NCBI GenBank assembly: GCA_024291935.2 | Contig: CM044318.1 | Location: 83,586,001 to 83,650,000 of the forward strand | Source of the DNA: Okapia johnstoni | Taxonomy: Eukaryota > Chordata > Mammalia > Artiodactyla > Giraffidae | Direction: 5' to 3' | Length of the DNA: 64,000 nt | Part shown: one piece after another, positions 33,625-45,872 of the stretch | Layout: each line of letters starts with the position of its first letter | Position numbering within the stretch: the stretch's first letter is position 1 | The notes under the pieces: generated by a model | Told to the model about the DNA's origin: nothing | What the model saw: only the letters and a program-made list of their open reading frames with translations | The model's database searches: none | Translations under genes and position numbers: made by a program

Positions 33625-35553
33625 GGATGGAGTTGTCCCAAGAAAAAGAAATGCAAAAAGGCAAACTGGCTATCTGAGGAGGCCTTACAAATAGCTGAGA
33701 AAAGAACAGAAACTAAAGGCAAAGGAGAAAAGGAAAGATATAGACATTTGAATGCAGAGTTCCAAAGAATAGCAAGGAGAGATAAGAAAGCCTTCCTCAG
33801 TGATCAATGCAAAGAAATAGAGGAAAACAACAGAATGGGAAAGTCTAGAGATCTCTTCAAGAAAATTAGGGATACCAAGGGAACATTTCATGCAAAGATG
33901 GGCTTGATAAAGGACAGAAATGGTATGGACCTAACAGAAGCAGAAGATATTAAGAAGAGGTGGCAAGAATACACAGAAGAACTGTACAAAAAAGATCTTC
34001 ATGACCCAGATAACCACAATGGTGTGATCACTCACTTAGAGCCAGACATCCTGGAATGCAAAGTCAAATGGGCCTTAGGAAGCATCACTATGAACAAATC
34101 TAGTGGAAGTGATGGAATTCCAGTTGAGCTATTTCAAATCCTAAAAAATGATGCTGTGAAAGTGCTGCACTCAATATGCCAGCAAATTTGGAAAACTCAA
34201 CAGTGGCCACAGGACCGGGAAAGGTCAGTTTTCTTTCTAGTCCCAAAGAAAGGCAATGCCAAACAATATTCAAACTACTGCACAATTGCACATGCTAGCA
34301 AAGTAACGCTCAAAATTCTCCAAGCCAGGCTTCAACAGTATATGAACCATGAACTTCCAGATGTTCAGGCTTGTTTTAGAAAGGCAGAGGAACCAGAGAT
34401 CAAATTGCCAACATCAGTTCAATCACCGAAAATGCAGGAGAGTTCCAGAAAAACATCTATTTCTGCTTTATTGACTATGCCAAAGCCTTTGACTGTCTGG
34501 ACCACAACAAACTGTGGAAAATTCTTAAGAGATGGGAATACCAGACCATCTGACCTGCCTTCTGAGAAATCCGTATGCAGGTCAAGAAGCAACAGTTAGA
34601 ACTGGACATGGAAAAACAGACTGGTTCCAAATCAGGAAAGGAGTACACCAAGGTTGTATATTGTCACCCTGCTTATTTAACTTATATGCAGAGTACATCA
34701 TACAAAATGCTGAGCTGGATGAAGCACAAGCTGGAATCAAGATTGCCAGGAGAAATATCAATAACCTCAGATGTGCAAACGACACCACCCTTATGGCAGA
34801 AAGTGGAGAAGAACTAAAGAGCCTTTTGATGAAAGTGAAAGAGGAGAGTGAAAAACTGGCTTAAAATTCAACATTCAGAAAACTAAGATCATGGCATCCA
34901 GTCCCATCACTTCATGGTAAATAGATGGGGAAACAATGGAAACAGTGAGAGACTTTATTTTTGGGAGCTTGAAAATCACTGCAGATGGTGTCTGCAGCCG
35001 TGAAATTAAAAGACACTTGCTCCCTGGAAGAAAAGCTATGACTAATCTAGACAGCATATTAAAAAGCAGAGACATTACTTTCCTGACAAAGGTCCATTTA
35101 GTCAAAGCTATGATTTTTCCAGTAGTCATGTATGGATGTGAGAGTTGGACTATAAAGAAAGCTGAGCACAGAAGAATTGATGCTTTTGAACTGTGGTGTT
35201 GGAGAAGACTCTTGAGAGTCCCTTGGACTGCAAAGAGATCCAACCAGTCCATCCTAAAGGAAATCAGTCCTGAATATTCATTGGAAGGACTGACGTTGAA
35301 GCTGAAACTCCATTACTTTGGCCACCTGATATGAAGAACTGACTCATTGGAAAAGACCCTGAAGCTGGGAACGATTGACGGCAGGAGGACAAGGGGATGA
35401 TAGAGGATGAGATGGTCAGATGGCATCACCAACTCGATGGACATGAGCTTGAGTAAGCTCCGGGAGTTGGTGACGGGCAGGGAGGCCTGGCATGCCGTGG
35501 TTCATGGGGTTGCAAAGAGTCGGACACGATTGAGTGACTGAACTGAACCGAAC
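33625..35553 (+). mobile_element. BovB (RTE) LINE, 5'-truncated, defective
   Basis: A 1.9-kb 3' part of the 3.2-kb BovB non-LTR retrotransposon. The reverse transcriptase is open from 33625 to 34599 (motifs SSGSDGIPVELF, VFFLVPKKGNAKQYSN), shifts frame near 34370, and continues in other frames at 34532-34864 (KGVHQGCILSPCLFN) and 34936-35334 (FPVVMYGCESWT, FELWCWRRLLRVPW). The catalytic YADD box reads CAND at the LRCANDTTLMAES site, so the enzyme is dead. The end is the usual GAGTCGGACACGATTGAGTG ... ACTGAACTGAACC. Confidence 0.95.
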
Positions 35554-36004
35554 AGGGACCTCAGTCCACTTTGCTGAGTGAAAAGAAGGTTTACATGAAA
35601 TAAATTACAGAGAACGTTCAACGATATGAGAGTCATTCCAGGCCCAGCTCCCAGCACTTCAGGGTCGATGATGTACCAACAGAGAGGAAATGGGAGGCCA
35701 ACTTCCTCTGCAAGGCAAACTTGAACTTTCAAACCCTGCCGTACCGGGGAGCATGCATTCACCATGGTCATCCTTCTGAGTGTTTTGCCATCAGTAGTAA
35801 AGGCTGTGGGGTCCACAATTGTAAAAGACACTTGCTTTAGAAAAGTGGAAAACAGACCCAGAACTTTGTCCTGGAGAGACCCTTAGAGCTCACATGGCTC
35901 AAAATCCTCAGTTACGAGATTCTTCACTCATCAGGATGTGATGAGTGACACAAGGCACTGGTCACACGTCCAGCCTCCCACAGCTGGTTTTCTGTATGGC
36001 GACA

Positions 36005-36146
36005 TCTTTAAGTATCTATGTATTTACTTGGCTGCACTGAGTCTTAGTTGCAGAATGTGGGATCTTGTTCCCTGACCTGGGATCAAACCTGGACCCCTTC
36101 ATTAGAAGAGTGGAGTCTTAGCCACTGGACCACCAGGGAAGTCCCG
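36005..36146 (-). mobile_element. CHR-type SINE
   Basis: Reversed element: TTTACTTGGCTGCACTGAGT to CACCAGGGAAGTCCC. Short flanks ATGGCGACA / ATGGTGACA lie at 35996-36004 and 36147-36155. Confidence 0.85.
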
Positions 36147-37894
36147 ATGGTGACAGTTTTAGAACTCACTTCAGATTAGAAATGGGTGGTTTAGTAGGCG
36201 AGTCTCATTTTTCTTAAGGCTCCAAGCCTCCCCAACTGGTGTTAAGCATCACTCAGTACTAAAACCCTGCAGCAGATTGGGCTGCTTTACTGGGCCACTT
36301 TATTTTTCCCTCTACAAGTGTGACATAGGAGCCCATGGGGCTGCAGTTAGTTTTCAGACAATGATGCTATTATGAGCCAGAGCTGCAGTTTCTGAAGATG
36401 CCTGTTCATGCTACAGTACTTTACCAAATAGCGTGTGTATTAATTACTCAAAGTTATTATCCTACCAATAATTTGGTAGTGACCATTTCAGATCACCCCT
36501 CACGGATATCTATGATGAAAGAAAAAGAAGATGGTTAAGGGCAGGGATGGCCATGTTTTCCCCAGTGTGGCCAGTGCGTACTTTCACTGACAGAAGGGGC
36601 CAAGTCCATCTTCACACTGTAGCCAAGACCTTGGGTGACTCCATCTTTGAGAAAAGTTGATTCAAAGAAGCATGAGAATTGAAATCAACAGTCTTGCAGA
36701 AATCCACTGAGTCTAACAGAAGGGGAGGAGTTGCGGGCATGTTTTTTGAAAGCCCTGCAAAGCAGCTTAAAAATACCATCCCCACCGCAAAAAATACCTT
36801 CTCCCCATCCCTGTCACCTTTCGGCCTCCACCCAAATGCACCTGTGTCCCTGCACTCTCTTCCCCAATCCCTGTTCCCTCTAGAACCTCTGGGAGAGCTC
36901 ACACCTTCCTACCCCCAAATGTTTGCGTGTCTATGCATTTCCACGGGTCATTCTCCCCTCTGTTGGAAGTCTCTCCTCCTTCCAGGTCTCCACTCTTTGT
37001 TCCCAGGGTCCTGTCGGCCTCCCTGAAGACCACAGAAGCCATCTGGCAACTGGAGACTCTTCCTGGGTGGGCAAGGAGGAGCCTGGAAGGGCTGTGCGCC
37101 CCACATGGGTTCCTGCTCTGTGATTATGGCACACGTGAGGCAAAGAAGGGTTGATGCCTCTGAGTAAGGACTTGGGCATCTTCCTGCTTCCAAGACCCCT
37201 GCCTCCCTCGTGCCCCCTGCCGCCCCTTTTCCTCCTGGGCATTCCTCCTCCCCACTTGGGGCAGCCCCCACCGGGCCCTCTGCACACGCTCAGCTCCTGC
37301 TGGGCTGCCCAGTGTCCACTGCGTGCCTTTGTCCCTGGCATTGTGTCTTCAGACACCATTTGCTCTTTCCACTGGGGAAGGGGCAGGCTGGATGCAGAAA
37401 GAAGCCTTCCGTTTTCTCTGGAACCGGAGCTTGTGTCAACTGTAAATGTTCACAACATCAGTGAATTCACCTTGTCCTCATTCTGGCCTGTGTAAGACCA
37501 GCAGACACAGTCACTTGCCCCTTTGGTGGCCAACGATTTGCCTTATTCTCATCCCCAGCCCTTAGGTCCCCCTGACCTGACAATGAGTGTAGGGGTGGGA
37601 GCATTTAGACTTGGATTCCCACTGATTTAGGGTGGCCCCAGGGGATCAACTGCCCTGCACCTCTGCCTAATTTGCACTCACTGGAGAACCTGCCATTAAT
37701 TTCATAGACTCATAGGAAGAGCCAAAAAACCCAAATCAGCAAGTCTCAATCAAGGCCCACGAGATGCCCAGGCTTCCCTCTCTCTATGGCAAGGCTAAAT
37801 CGCACCCTTTGCCATCTATTGCTCCAGATTTCTCTGATGGGATGGGAAATGCCATCTTGAGTCTGGGGATATGGATCATAGGAAAATCTTAATC

Positions 37895-37990
37895 TTTGGT
37901 CTCTTTTCAAAGAACCAGCCTTTAGTTCTGGTGATTTTTCTCGGTTGGTTTTCTACTCTACTTCATTTGTTTCTTTGCTCACCGCCAGCA
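37895..37990 (-). mobile_element. L1 ORF2 fragment
   Basis: TTTCAAAGAACCAGCCTTTA followed by GATTTTTCTCGGTTGGTTTT and CTACTTCATTTGTTTCTTTG is a familiar reversed L1 ORF2 segment. Confidence 0.6.
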
Positions 37991-38366
37991 CTTCTCTGCT
38001 TCTTCCTGCTGTGTGTTCAGCTTGTTCTCCTGTCAGGTGTTAGCTGCTTACGGCTGCAAGCGTGCCCCCTGGGCGCCTCTCTGGTCCGGCTGAGAAGACG
38101 AAGGGACCTAACGTGTGCCCAGTGCCGGACACAATGGAGGCAGCGTGTGTCCTTCTTGGACTCGCTCACTTTGGAAATCAGCCTCTAGGAAAGTGCGTAC
38201 TATGACTGACTCCATTTGCGGTGGGGGCGGTGTGTCTGTCAAGACTGCTAAAGTCCCCAAGTTCATCGGAAGAAAGCTGGGATTCCAGCCTGATCGAATT
38301 CCTCAGTTAAGCTATCTGGGCATAGACCACGTTCCCACAACTCACTTGCCTTTGTCGGGAGAGGTG

Positions 38367-38594
38367 TGTCTGTGAGCTGTTGGTGGTTCTGTGAGCTGTT
38401 GGTGTGTCTGTGAACTGTTGGCATGTCCATGAGCTGTTGGCGGTTCCGTGAGCTCTTGGCGTGTCCGTGAGCTGTTGGTGGTTCCGTGAGCTGTTGGTGT
38501 GTCCGTGAACTGTTGGCAGTTCCGTGAGCTGTTGGCGTGTCCGTGAGCTGTTGGCAGTTCTCTGAGCTGTTGCCGTGTCCGTGAGCTGTTGCCA
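38367..38594. repeat. Minisatellite of twelve 19-bp units
   Basis: Twelve units of exactly 19 bp fill 228 bp. The unit is TGTCCGTGAGCTGTTGGCG or the GTTCC-starting variant; the two largely alternate, giving a 38-bp higher-order unit. All variation is by substitution, none by indel. Because 19 is not a multiple of three, the three frames of the minus strand encode the same NSSRTRQQL-like repeat and all lack stops. This explains three overlapping 110-130-codon frames here; I do not consider them genes. Confidence 0.97.
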
Positions 38595-39334
38595 ATGGCT
38601 TCCCCTATCGACAGGCATGGACGGAGGCTGATGGAAGCTCCGCTGCTCCCCGGGGCGGTGCCCACCACTGCCGAGCAGCGACGGTGCCTCCTCACCCATC
38701 GTTAGGTCGCTTCCCTGGGGGCGCTGCTTGTTCTTCCAGTCACAGTGGCACTAAAGAAACAGTCTTCCTCTTAGAACTGCCCTGCCTCCACTGCTCTCCT
38801 TTCTGCCTGACAAGGAGCACGAAGCGATGGGGCAGCATGACCGAAAGTGACTTGTCATCATGCGGCCGTGGGTGGGCGGGAGGGTGGGTGTTCTTTCTTG
38901 GGGAAGAAGCCGCGTGGATAGGAGGGACACGCTTTGCAGGACTTGGTGGGGGTGGGCTCTGCAGGTCTTCTGTTGTCTGGGATGGCACGAGGCTCTTACA
39001 GGACCTCCGTCACCCTGAGGGGGTTCTCTGGGGGCTGATGGAACCCAGACCCACACACCCTGGAAGCGCTGACTCTCGCATCAGTGAATTTCCCAAACTC
39101 TTGATAACTCCAGCCCCACCTCATTGGTAACTGCACATGAATGAAGAGTAGGGAAACACTGGGGGCATTTCTCTCAATTAATCATAATTTTCACTTAGGA
39201 GGTGCCCAAGCATTTCCCATCAAAAGAAGGTCCCCATTTCCACGCCAACATGCCAGGTAGTGTTTCACTCAGCACGTGTTCCCCGTGATGCCTCAGAGGA
39301 GAAGAGGCAGAAGGGGACGGGGCGGGGGGGAATG

Positions 39335-39563
39335 GAGTGGGAGTTTGGGATTAGCAGATGCAATCGATTATACATAGAAAGGATGAAAAACTAGATCCTA
39401 CTGTAGAGCCCATGGTATTATATTCAACATCCTATGATAAACCATAATGGAAAAACATATGAAAAAGAATGTATGTATATAACTGAATCTCTGCTGCACA
39501 GAAGAAATTAGCACAACATTGTAAATCAACTGTACTTCAACAAAATACTTTTTAAAAAAAAAG
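39335..39563 (+). mobile_element. Ruminant L1 3' end
   Basis: Sense L1 3' UTR: GGGATTAGCAGATGCAATCG, CTACTGTAGAGCCCATGGTA, ACATTGTAAATCAACTGTAC and an A-rich tail at 39552. Confidence 0.85.
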
Positions 39564-39851
39564 AGCACAAGGCATGTGGCAAAATGAGTTAATGTTTCTG
39601 AGCTCCAGAGGGACTCCCTTGCCCCAGCTCCTCCAAGGACACCTCTGCCCTGCAGAGCGGCCAGTGGAGGCTTGTAAAGAGTAGGCGAGTGGTCCTACAA
39701 CGCTTGGCCACCTCCTCTCCTCTCCCTGCATAAGTGAAGGCGATGGGGCCAGGCAGGTGCTTTGAGCAGCAGCTGAAGACTCAGCAGAGCCCTGCTTAGC
39801 TCCTGGGAGATGCTACGGAGGCCCGTCTCCTGTGACCTCGGGTGTCTGAGC

Positions 39852-39890
39852 ATGTGAGTATGTGTGCGTGCGTGTGTGTGCACAAGCACA
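39852..39890 (+). repeat. TG/CG-rich simple repeat
   Basis: An alternating TGTGTGCGTGCGTGTGTGTG tract, the kind of purine/pyrimidine alternation that can form Z-DNA. Confidence 0.8.
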
Positions 39891-39929
39891 CGTGAGATGC
39901 TTTAGAAGCTGCTGCTAACAAATAGCTGT

Positions 39930-40085
39930 TGAAACAGAAAGGTCATTTGTGGAGCACCTGTTTTTGTCTTGCTCGATGCACCAGGCACCCTCTCTGCGTT
40001 ATTACACGGGATGATATCTTTGACAGGAGAGCAAGCTGAGCAGACACCCAGGACTTCAGCCCCGATCTAACTGGCTTAGAGTAGG
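39930..40085 (-). mobile_element. Possible MIR
   Basis: Reversed MIR-like order: GAGCACCTG, ACCAGGCACCCTCTCTGCGT, then GAGAGCAAGCTGAGC in the place of the GAGGAAACTGAGGC block. It is very diverged. Confidence 0.35.
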
Positions 40086-40850
40086 ACCCTGCACTCCACC
40101 CTGCCCCTGGCTGACTGCAGGAGGTGAGAAGGATGTGCTAATCCACCTGGGGCCCAGGGAGGGTTTCAGCCCCCTTCCCCCTCCTCCCAAGCACTGTCCT
40201 CCACACACAGGGTCACGGGAGGAGGCCTTCTCTCAGCAGCAGCTCCAAGGTGGAAAAGGCACCGCGTCCTCACAGTGTGTGACACAGCCCAGGAACCGCA
40301 CTGACAAGTCGCCCATCTCAGCAGAATATGTTCATGACTGGCTTACAGATCCTTGGTGCTGAAGTGGGCAGGTGAGTCCTGCTCCATCATCTCCTCCGTG
40401 TGCACATTTCACTTCCCCACGCAAACCACCTGTCTCAGGTCCCACGCTTTGGGGAAACCTGGGCTACAGCAGAGGCTGTGGGACAGCAAATCAGAGCCTC
40501 CTCCCTCCCCTGGAAGGAGGTCCCAGGGGAGAAGCCCCTGCCCCACGGGAGGCGTGAAGTATTGGAAAGTCAGGCCAGCCACGCCAGTGCAAGGGCAGGA
40601 GGCGTCAGTGACCAGGACAGGACAGCAAGCCAAAGGAAACGCTTCGGACACCCTCCACCTGTGTGCTGGACCGGCTCGGGAAAAGGCCTTGGGGTTTTAC
40701 CAAGGGCCGAGACCGCCTGCCTTCGGAAACCAGAACTGCACAGGGCAAGCTGCAGTTCACACAGTCCGCCGGCAGAGGGCGCCGGAGGTCACCAGAGGAT
40801 GGGAAACCTCAGGACTCAGGGGCTCGCCCACGTGTCTCTGTTGTCTGTGT

Positions 40851-41236
40851 CTCAGCTCAGTCATGTCCGACTCTTTGCGACCCCATGGCCTGCAGCATGT
40901 CAGGCGTCCCTGTCCATCACCAACGGAGTTTACTCAAACTCATGTCCATCCAACCATCTCATCCTCTGTCGCCCCCTTCTCTTCCCGCTTTCAATCTTTC
41001 CCAGCATCAGGGTCTTTTCCAATGAGTCAGTTCTTCGCATCAGGTGGCCAAAGTATTGGAGTTTCAGCTCCAACAGCAGTCCTTCCAATGAATATTCAGG
41101 ACTGATCTCCTTTAGGATGGACTGGTTGGATCTCCTTGCAGTCCAAGGGACTCTCAAGCGAATTCTCCAACACCACAGTTCAAAAGCATCAATTCTTCTG
41201 TGCTCAGCTCTCTTTATAGTCCAACTCTCACATCCC
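40851..41236 (-). mobile_element. BovB 3' fragment
   Basis: Reverse complement of the BovB 3' end: CAGTCATGTCCGACTCTTTG, CCAATGAGTCAGTTCTTCGC, GGATGGACTGGTTGGATCTC and CTGTGCTCAGCTCTCTTTAT. It is about 385 bp, 5'-truncated. Confidence 0.93.
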
Positions 41237-41239
41237 CAG

Positions 41240-43095
41240 TTTGCACCTGGACCCACGCTGCCCCTTCTTACCTGGCATGCCTTCCTTTCTTGTGTCTGTA
41301 GGGCCTCACCCATCATTTCCTTCCAAACCCAGTTCAAACTGAGCCTAGTCCCCGGGTCCAAGCTGCCACCAGCTGCATAGCTCACCCCACTCCACTCCCA
41401 AAGAAAGTAGACTTGGCTTTCAATAACCTTAGCTTTTTTGGTCTCCCATTAGCCCCTCATTCTGGGCTCTTTCCGCATTAAACAGACAACTAATAATTGC
41501 TGCATGAGTTAAACCATCACACTAAGTTATGAGAAACTTTTGAGAATGAAAAAAGAAGTGAGCAAAAACCAATGTCAGGAGCAATAATAATAATAATAAA
41601 AAAGCTAAAAACGTGTAATCTTTAATATATAACTCTCTCCTGAGCATATTGACTTTGAAAACATCTTAGTGCCTATCTTGCTAAACTCCTTTGTATGATA
41701 AAACGTTAAGCTCCTCAGTAATGAATTCCACAATCCACGATAGGTCTGTATGGAGCCGTGCCGGCCATGGCGGCCAATGTGAGCCTTACCGAGGCATATT
41801 TATTGCACAGAGAGTCTTCCATTTCAGATTTTGCACAGATCCACGGTCAGCTCCATGGGTGCAGGAAAACACTCTGGACTTCACTGTCTAGAGCCTTTCA
41901 CCTTTACAAACGCAGTCAAGGTCCAGCCTCTAGTTCCTTCTCTCTGTCCACCCTAGAACTTGCTTGCTGGAGGGGGTCTTGTTTCAAAACGACAGCTGGC
42001 CACCCAGAGCAGGCTGAATACAGTGGTGCATCCCTGGTTCTTACGATGACAGCTGTCAGGTCAGTGCCAGCTGGGTCCATTCACATCACCTCTGTTGAGC
42101 TTGTGAGCCCTGAGCCCTGCTTTCCCCTTGAAGGTCTTCTGCAGGCACCCCTGCAGGCCCAGTCTTGTCCGGTCACATGGCGAACTTTTAGGAGATGTGG
42201 TCCCTGAGTCAGCAAGATCCTCAGAAGGTGGTCTGGGATCATGCAGAGGAAAGCCATCCCTGGGGGCTCAGCAGAGAGGAAGAACTCACTTCACAACTGG
42301 GTTGTGTAGACGCTGATTCCCCAGCTGGGCCATACAACAGGCAGAGGAGTTTCCCAGCATTCCCTGCTCTCTGATCTCAACCCAGCTCCTTCTGTCACAG
42401 CCCCTGAGACTTGCCTGATTGTTAAGCGTGCTGTCCACCCATCGTGAAAGCAATGCTCCCAGGAAGTCTGCTAGCTGTGTCCTCAGACAGTATTATAGAC
42501 CTCATCTCCAGAGGAGCTGAACATGATACTAAGGAAAATATTCGTCAGTAAGAAAAGGGTTTCGTTACTCCAGGGTGCATATCTCCCTGTTATGAGAGGA
42601 GAGAGTGGCGTGAGGTTGTCTGGTTTTAGCCTCCAGGGCCACAGTCCACCCATTAGGGTGGGCTGGGGACTGGTCTAGCTTCCCAGTCCCTCAGCACCTG
42701 GACCTCTGCCCATACTGGGTGCTTGGTCAGAATGATGGATGAGATGGCAGAATGGATGAATGGCTTGAACAACATCCCTCCCCCTGCAAAGTGGAATACG
42801 TCAGAGAGGAGGAATTCTTGCCTGGGAAATAGAAATAACAAGCAGGACAGAACTGCAGGCTTGACTTACAGGACCACATGGAAGACCGCTTTGGCAGAGC
42901 TTCCTGCTGCCTGTCTCTGTCCTGGGAATTAATTCAACCTGGACTCAAAACTCCACAGGGCAGACAACCCAGGCAACTCCCTGCTTCAGGGACTCCATCC
43001 TGGGTCTGTGGGCTACTGGATACCAAACAGGTGCCAGCTCCCAGGTCTCACCCACCCCTGACAAGCCAGGGAGAAGTCATCAAATCACAGCAAGT
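41240..43095. other. Intergenic, unassigned
   Basis: No gene and no nameable repeat, other than an (AAT)n tract at 41584-41603. Confidence 0.6.
41584..41603 (+). repeat. (AAT)n microsatellite
   Basis: Five AAT units followed by an A run. Confidence 0.8.
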
Positions 43096-43106
43096 TTGGT
43101 TGAAGG

Positions 43107-43334
43107 ATTCGTGCATGCAAGCTAAGTCACTCAGCCATGCCCGACTCTTTGCAACCCTACGGACTAGAGTCCGCCAGGCTCCTCTGTTCATGGGATTTCC
43201 CAGGTAGGAATACTGGAGTGGGTTGCCATTTCCTTCTCTAGAGCATCTTCCCGACCCAGGGATCAAACCCACATCTCTTGCGTCTCCTGCATTAACAGGT
43301 GGATTCTTTACCATGAGCACCATCTGCAAGGCCC
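43107..43334 (-). mobile_element. Bov-tA SINE
   Basis: Full reversed element from GCTAAGTCACTCAGCCATGC to GAGCACCATCTGCAAGGCCC. It is flanked by an exact TTGGTTGAAGG duplication at 43096-43106 and 43335-43345. Confidence 0.93.
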
Positions 43335-43689
43335 TTGGTTGAAGGGTAGTGAGTCCTTTTTGAACAACTGGCTTTAGAGAGGAGTGACTTTTGGCCACAA
43401 ATGTGTGTTTGGAAATCACATGAAAAGCAACTCTGGATGAATCAAAGCATATCTTGTCATAAAAATCGATAGTTAGTGAAGCACTCAGGGCATCCCTCAG
43501 ACTCACACATGGCTGCACATATTTTCCTACTTTGTTTCCATACCATGATCCATTCACTGCAAAATAAACCGGGAGTTAGAATCTAGAAAGAATGGTGAAG
43601 ACTAATTCCTATCAAATAAGAAATGAAGATGCACATCCTCAAATTCTCTCATTTGTATAAGTATGTGGGGCTGTACCAATAGGGCTGAG

Positions 43690-43830
43690 AGGAGACTATG
43701 GCAGAGAAGAGGTATGAGAGGAGAAGGGGAAGGGGAGGAGAGGGTCACAGAGAAGAGAGACGGAGATGGAGAGACAGAGATGGAGACAGAGACAGAGAGG
43801 CAGAGACAGAGGGAAACAGAGATGGGGTCG
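43690..43830 (+). repeat. GA-rich simple sequence
   Basis: Purine-only text built of GAGACAGA, GATGGAGA and GGAGAAGG words. It keeps both strands free of stops locally, which is not evidence of coding. Confidence 0.85.
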
Positions 43831-43954
43831 CTGTGTAAGTGGGGAACACCAGTATTCATGGCAAACGGTGACGGAATTAAACGTGATGGACAGACGTGTT
43901 CAATAGCATCAGAGCTTGGGGTTTTGATTTTTGTGATACCTTCTTCATAGATTT

Positions 43955-44775
43955 AAAAATTATTTTTGGCTTATTTGTTTTCACCTTCTTTTGAAATTGA
44001 TTTTGGTTTAGTTGTGCTTCCCTGGAACAATCATCTGTTTCATTCAAATTTTAAAACGCCTTGCTTTCTTAGAGTTGCTTATTCTTCATCTTTGAAATGA
44101 TTGCATTGGCTTATATCCTTTTCTCACTCATAACGCTGTGTTTTGGTTGTCAAACATTTTTCCTGATTAGATTTTCGAGAGGCTTGTCTGTTTCATTGTT
44201 GGTTTTTTGTAGAAACAGTGCTTGGGTCTGCCTGTGTCTTGAGTTTTTAAAATACATTCCAGTTTCATTACTTTCTCTTTTTCTCTTGATTAATTTATTT
44301 ATCATGTTTTTCTCAGGTTATTTTTCCCATTCACTTCTTTAGTTGATTGATAAGCATGTTTAATTTTTTTGATTTAATAAAGAACATATAAGAGTATAAC
44401 AGAGGTTTTTACCTTTGAAGTTCCCATTGTCATTATTAAATAAATATTCTATGATTGCAATTCTGATCTCCTCGTGTCTCAAACGTTAACTACAGGACTG
44501 AAAAGTTTTACTTCCAAAATATTTGAAAATTTCTTTTAAATCATACGTTTGTAATTTGATTGCATTGTGATCTGAGAAAGTGACTTAAACATTCTTTGCT
44601 TTTTAGAATATTTAAAATTTTTGTACCTGGCCCATGTATATTTTGGAATAATGTGTACTACCTAAAGTGTATAAACTTCTGTATATTTATACATTATTTT
44701 GCTTATTTGGATGTATATATGTGCATATAAGTATATAAAAATATTAGTACAGTTAAAAATATATATGATCACTTT
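43955..44775 (-). mobile_element. Old L1 ORF2 fragment
   Basis: Reversed L1 ORF2: GATTGCATTGTGATCTGAGA (44558), AAGTGACTTAAACATTCTTT, CATGTATATTTTGGAATAAT and TGTCTGTTTCATTGTTGG (44187). AT-rich with many stops. Confidence 0.65.
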
Positions 44776-44777
44776 GT

Positions 44778-44940
44778 TCCGTTTGCCTGAAATATTTTTC
44801 CTCCCCACTCTGTCATACCTCAGTTTTCCTTCAGAGATAAAACAGACAAGCTTTCCCTGACCCTCAGGCTCAGAGACTGTTTTCCCAAATCACCCCTGGG
44901 TCCTCACAGCACTTTGACTGGAGTGGTCCCAGCCAGTTTG
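44778..44940 (-). mobile_element. L2 3' fragment
   Basis: CGTTTGCCTGAAATATTTTT, CTTCAGAGATAAAACAG and CTTTCCCTGACCCTC follow the order of the reversed L2 3' region. Confidence 0.5.
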
Positions 44941-45411
44941 AGTCAATGTCTTCCTTCCTTCCTTCTGAGGACAGGCTGGGGCTCCCTCCTCTTTGCTTCC
45001 CCACGGGTAGGCATTGTACGAGACACAGAGCAGCAAATTCTTTTTTTTTTTAAATAACATGTTATTCAAATATATACACCTGTAAATGTTTAGTGAATAA
45101 TGTATTTCCAAAACCATTAACTCTAGTGTCGGTTGGGTGCACATTTTCTCCGCGAAGTGCTGTGTTTTATAGAAAAACACACAGATTAGCTAACTTTTCA
45201 ATCACAGCACAGTATTACCTCTGTGTTAAAATTCAGACCTTGTAGCCGACCTGTCGTGATGAACCCTTTTTCAACTTGAGTCTTGTCAAGCTTCATTATT
45301 TTCAATCCAGTCTGACAGTTTGAGGTTAAAAAGACATCCACTGCCTTGCTCAAATTACCTGGTTCCTACAGGTAGCCAACTAGGTGAATTGCTACTGTCT
45401 GTGAAGGTCAA
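44941..45411. other. Unassigned stretch
   Basis: No gene. Contains a T run at 45041-45050 and otherwise ordinary AT-rich sequence. Confidence 0.6.
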
Positions 45412-45872
45412 CAAAGGTCCGTCTAGTCAAAGCTATGGTTTTTCCTGTAGTCATGTATGGATGTGAGCGTTGGACTATAAAGAAAGCTGAGCATCGAAGA
45501 ATTGATGCTTTTGAACTGTGGTGTTGGAGAAGACTCTTGAGAGTCCCTTGGACTGCAAGGAGATCCAACCAGTCCATCCTAAAGGAGATCAGTCCTGAAT
45601 ATTCATTGGAAGGACTGATGCTGAAGCTGAAAATCCAATACTTTGGCCATGTGATGTGAAGAACTGACTCATATGAAAAGACCCTGATGCTGGGAAAGAT
45701 TGAGGGCAGGAGGAGAAGGGGACGACAGAGGATGAGATGATCGGATGACATCACTAGCTCGATGGACAGGAGTTTGAGCAAGATCCGGGAGTTGGTGATA
45801 GACATCGAGGCCTGGAGTGCTGCAGTCCATGGGATAGAGAAGTGTTGGACACAACTGAGCAACTGAACTGAA
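45412..45872 (+). mobile_element. BovB 3' fragment
   Basis: 5'-truncated BovB. It keeps the tail of ORF2 (45435-45659, FPVVMYGCERWT and FELWCWRRLLRVPW) and the 3' UTR ending CACAACTGAGCAACTGAACT. It is one of the better preserved copies here. Confidence 0.95.

Larger units (their letters stand above)
35554..38366. other. Intergenic, mostly unassigned
   Basis: No gene. A CHR SINE (36005-36146) and a short L1 piece (37895-37990) are listed. 36150-37890 is a C/T-rich stretch on the + strand with long stop-poor frames but no conserved motif. Confidence 0.65.
38600..40850. other. Intergenic
   Basis: No gene. An L1 3' end (39335-39563), a TG-rich tract and a possible MIR are listed. 38600-39330 and 40090-40850 are GC-rich and unassigned. 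Confidence 0.65.

Noticed and set aside
36679..37495. Several frames over 100 codons on both strands
   Set aside because: The sequence is C/T-rich on the + strand, so stops are rare on both strands. No domain or exon pattern was seen.
38263..38699. Three minus-strand frames of 110-130 codons with NSSRTRQQL-type repeats
   Set aside because: All three are the same 19-bp minisatellite read in different frames. No start context, splice signal or conserved flank supports a protein.
40353..41380. Plus-strand frames of 250 and 326 codons
   Set aside because: Their second half is a BovB copy read on the wrong strand; the first half has no conserved features.
43602..43950. Low-complexity frames (ETE/RQR and SVSVS types)
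   Set aside because: They come from the GA-rich simple repeat at 43690-43830.
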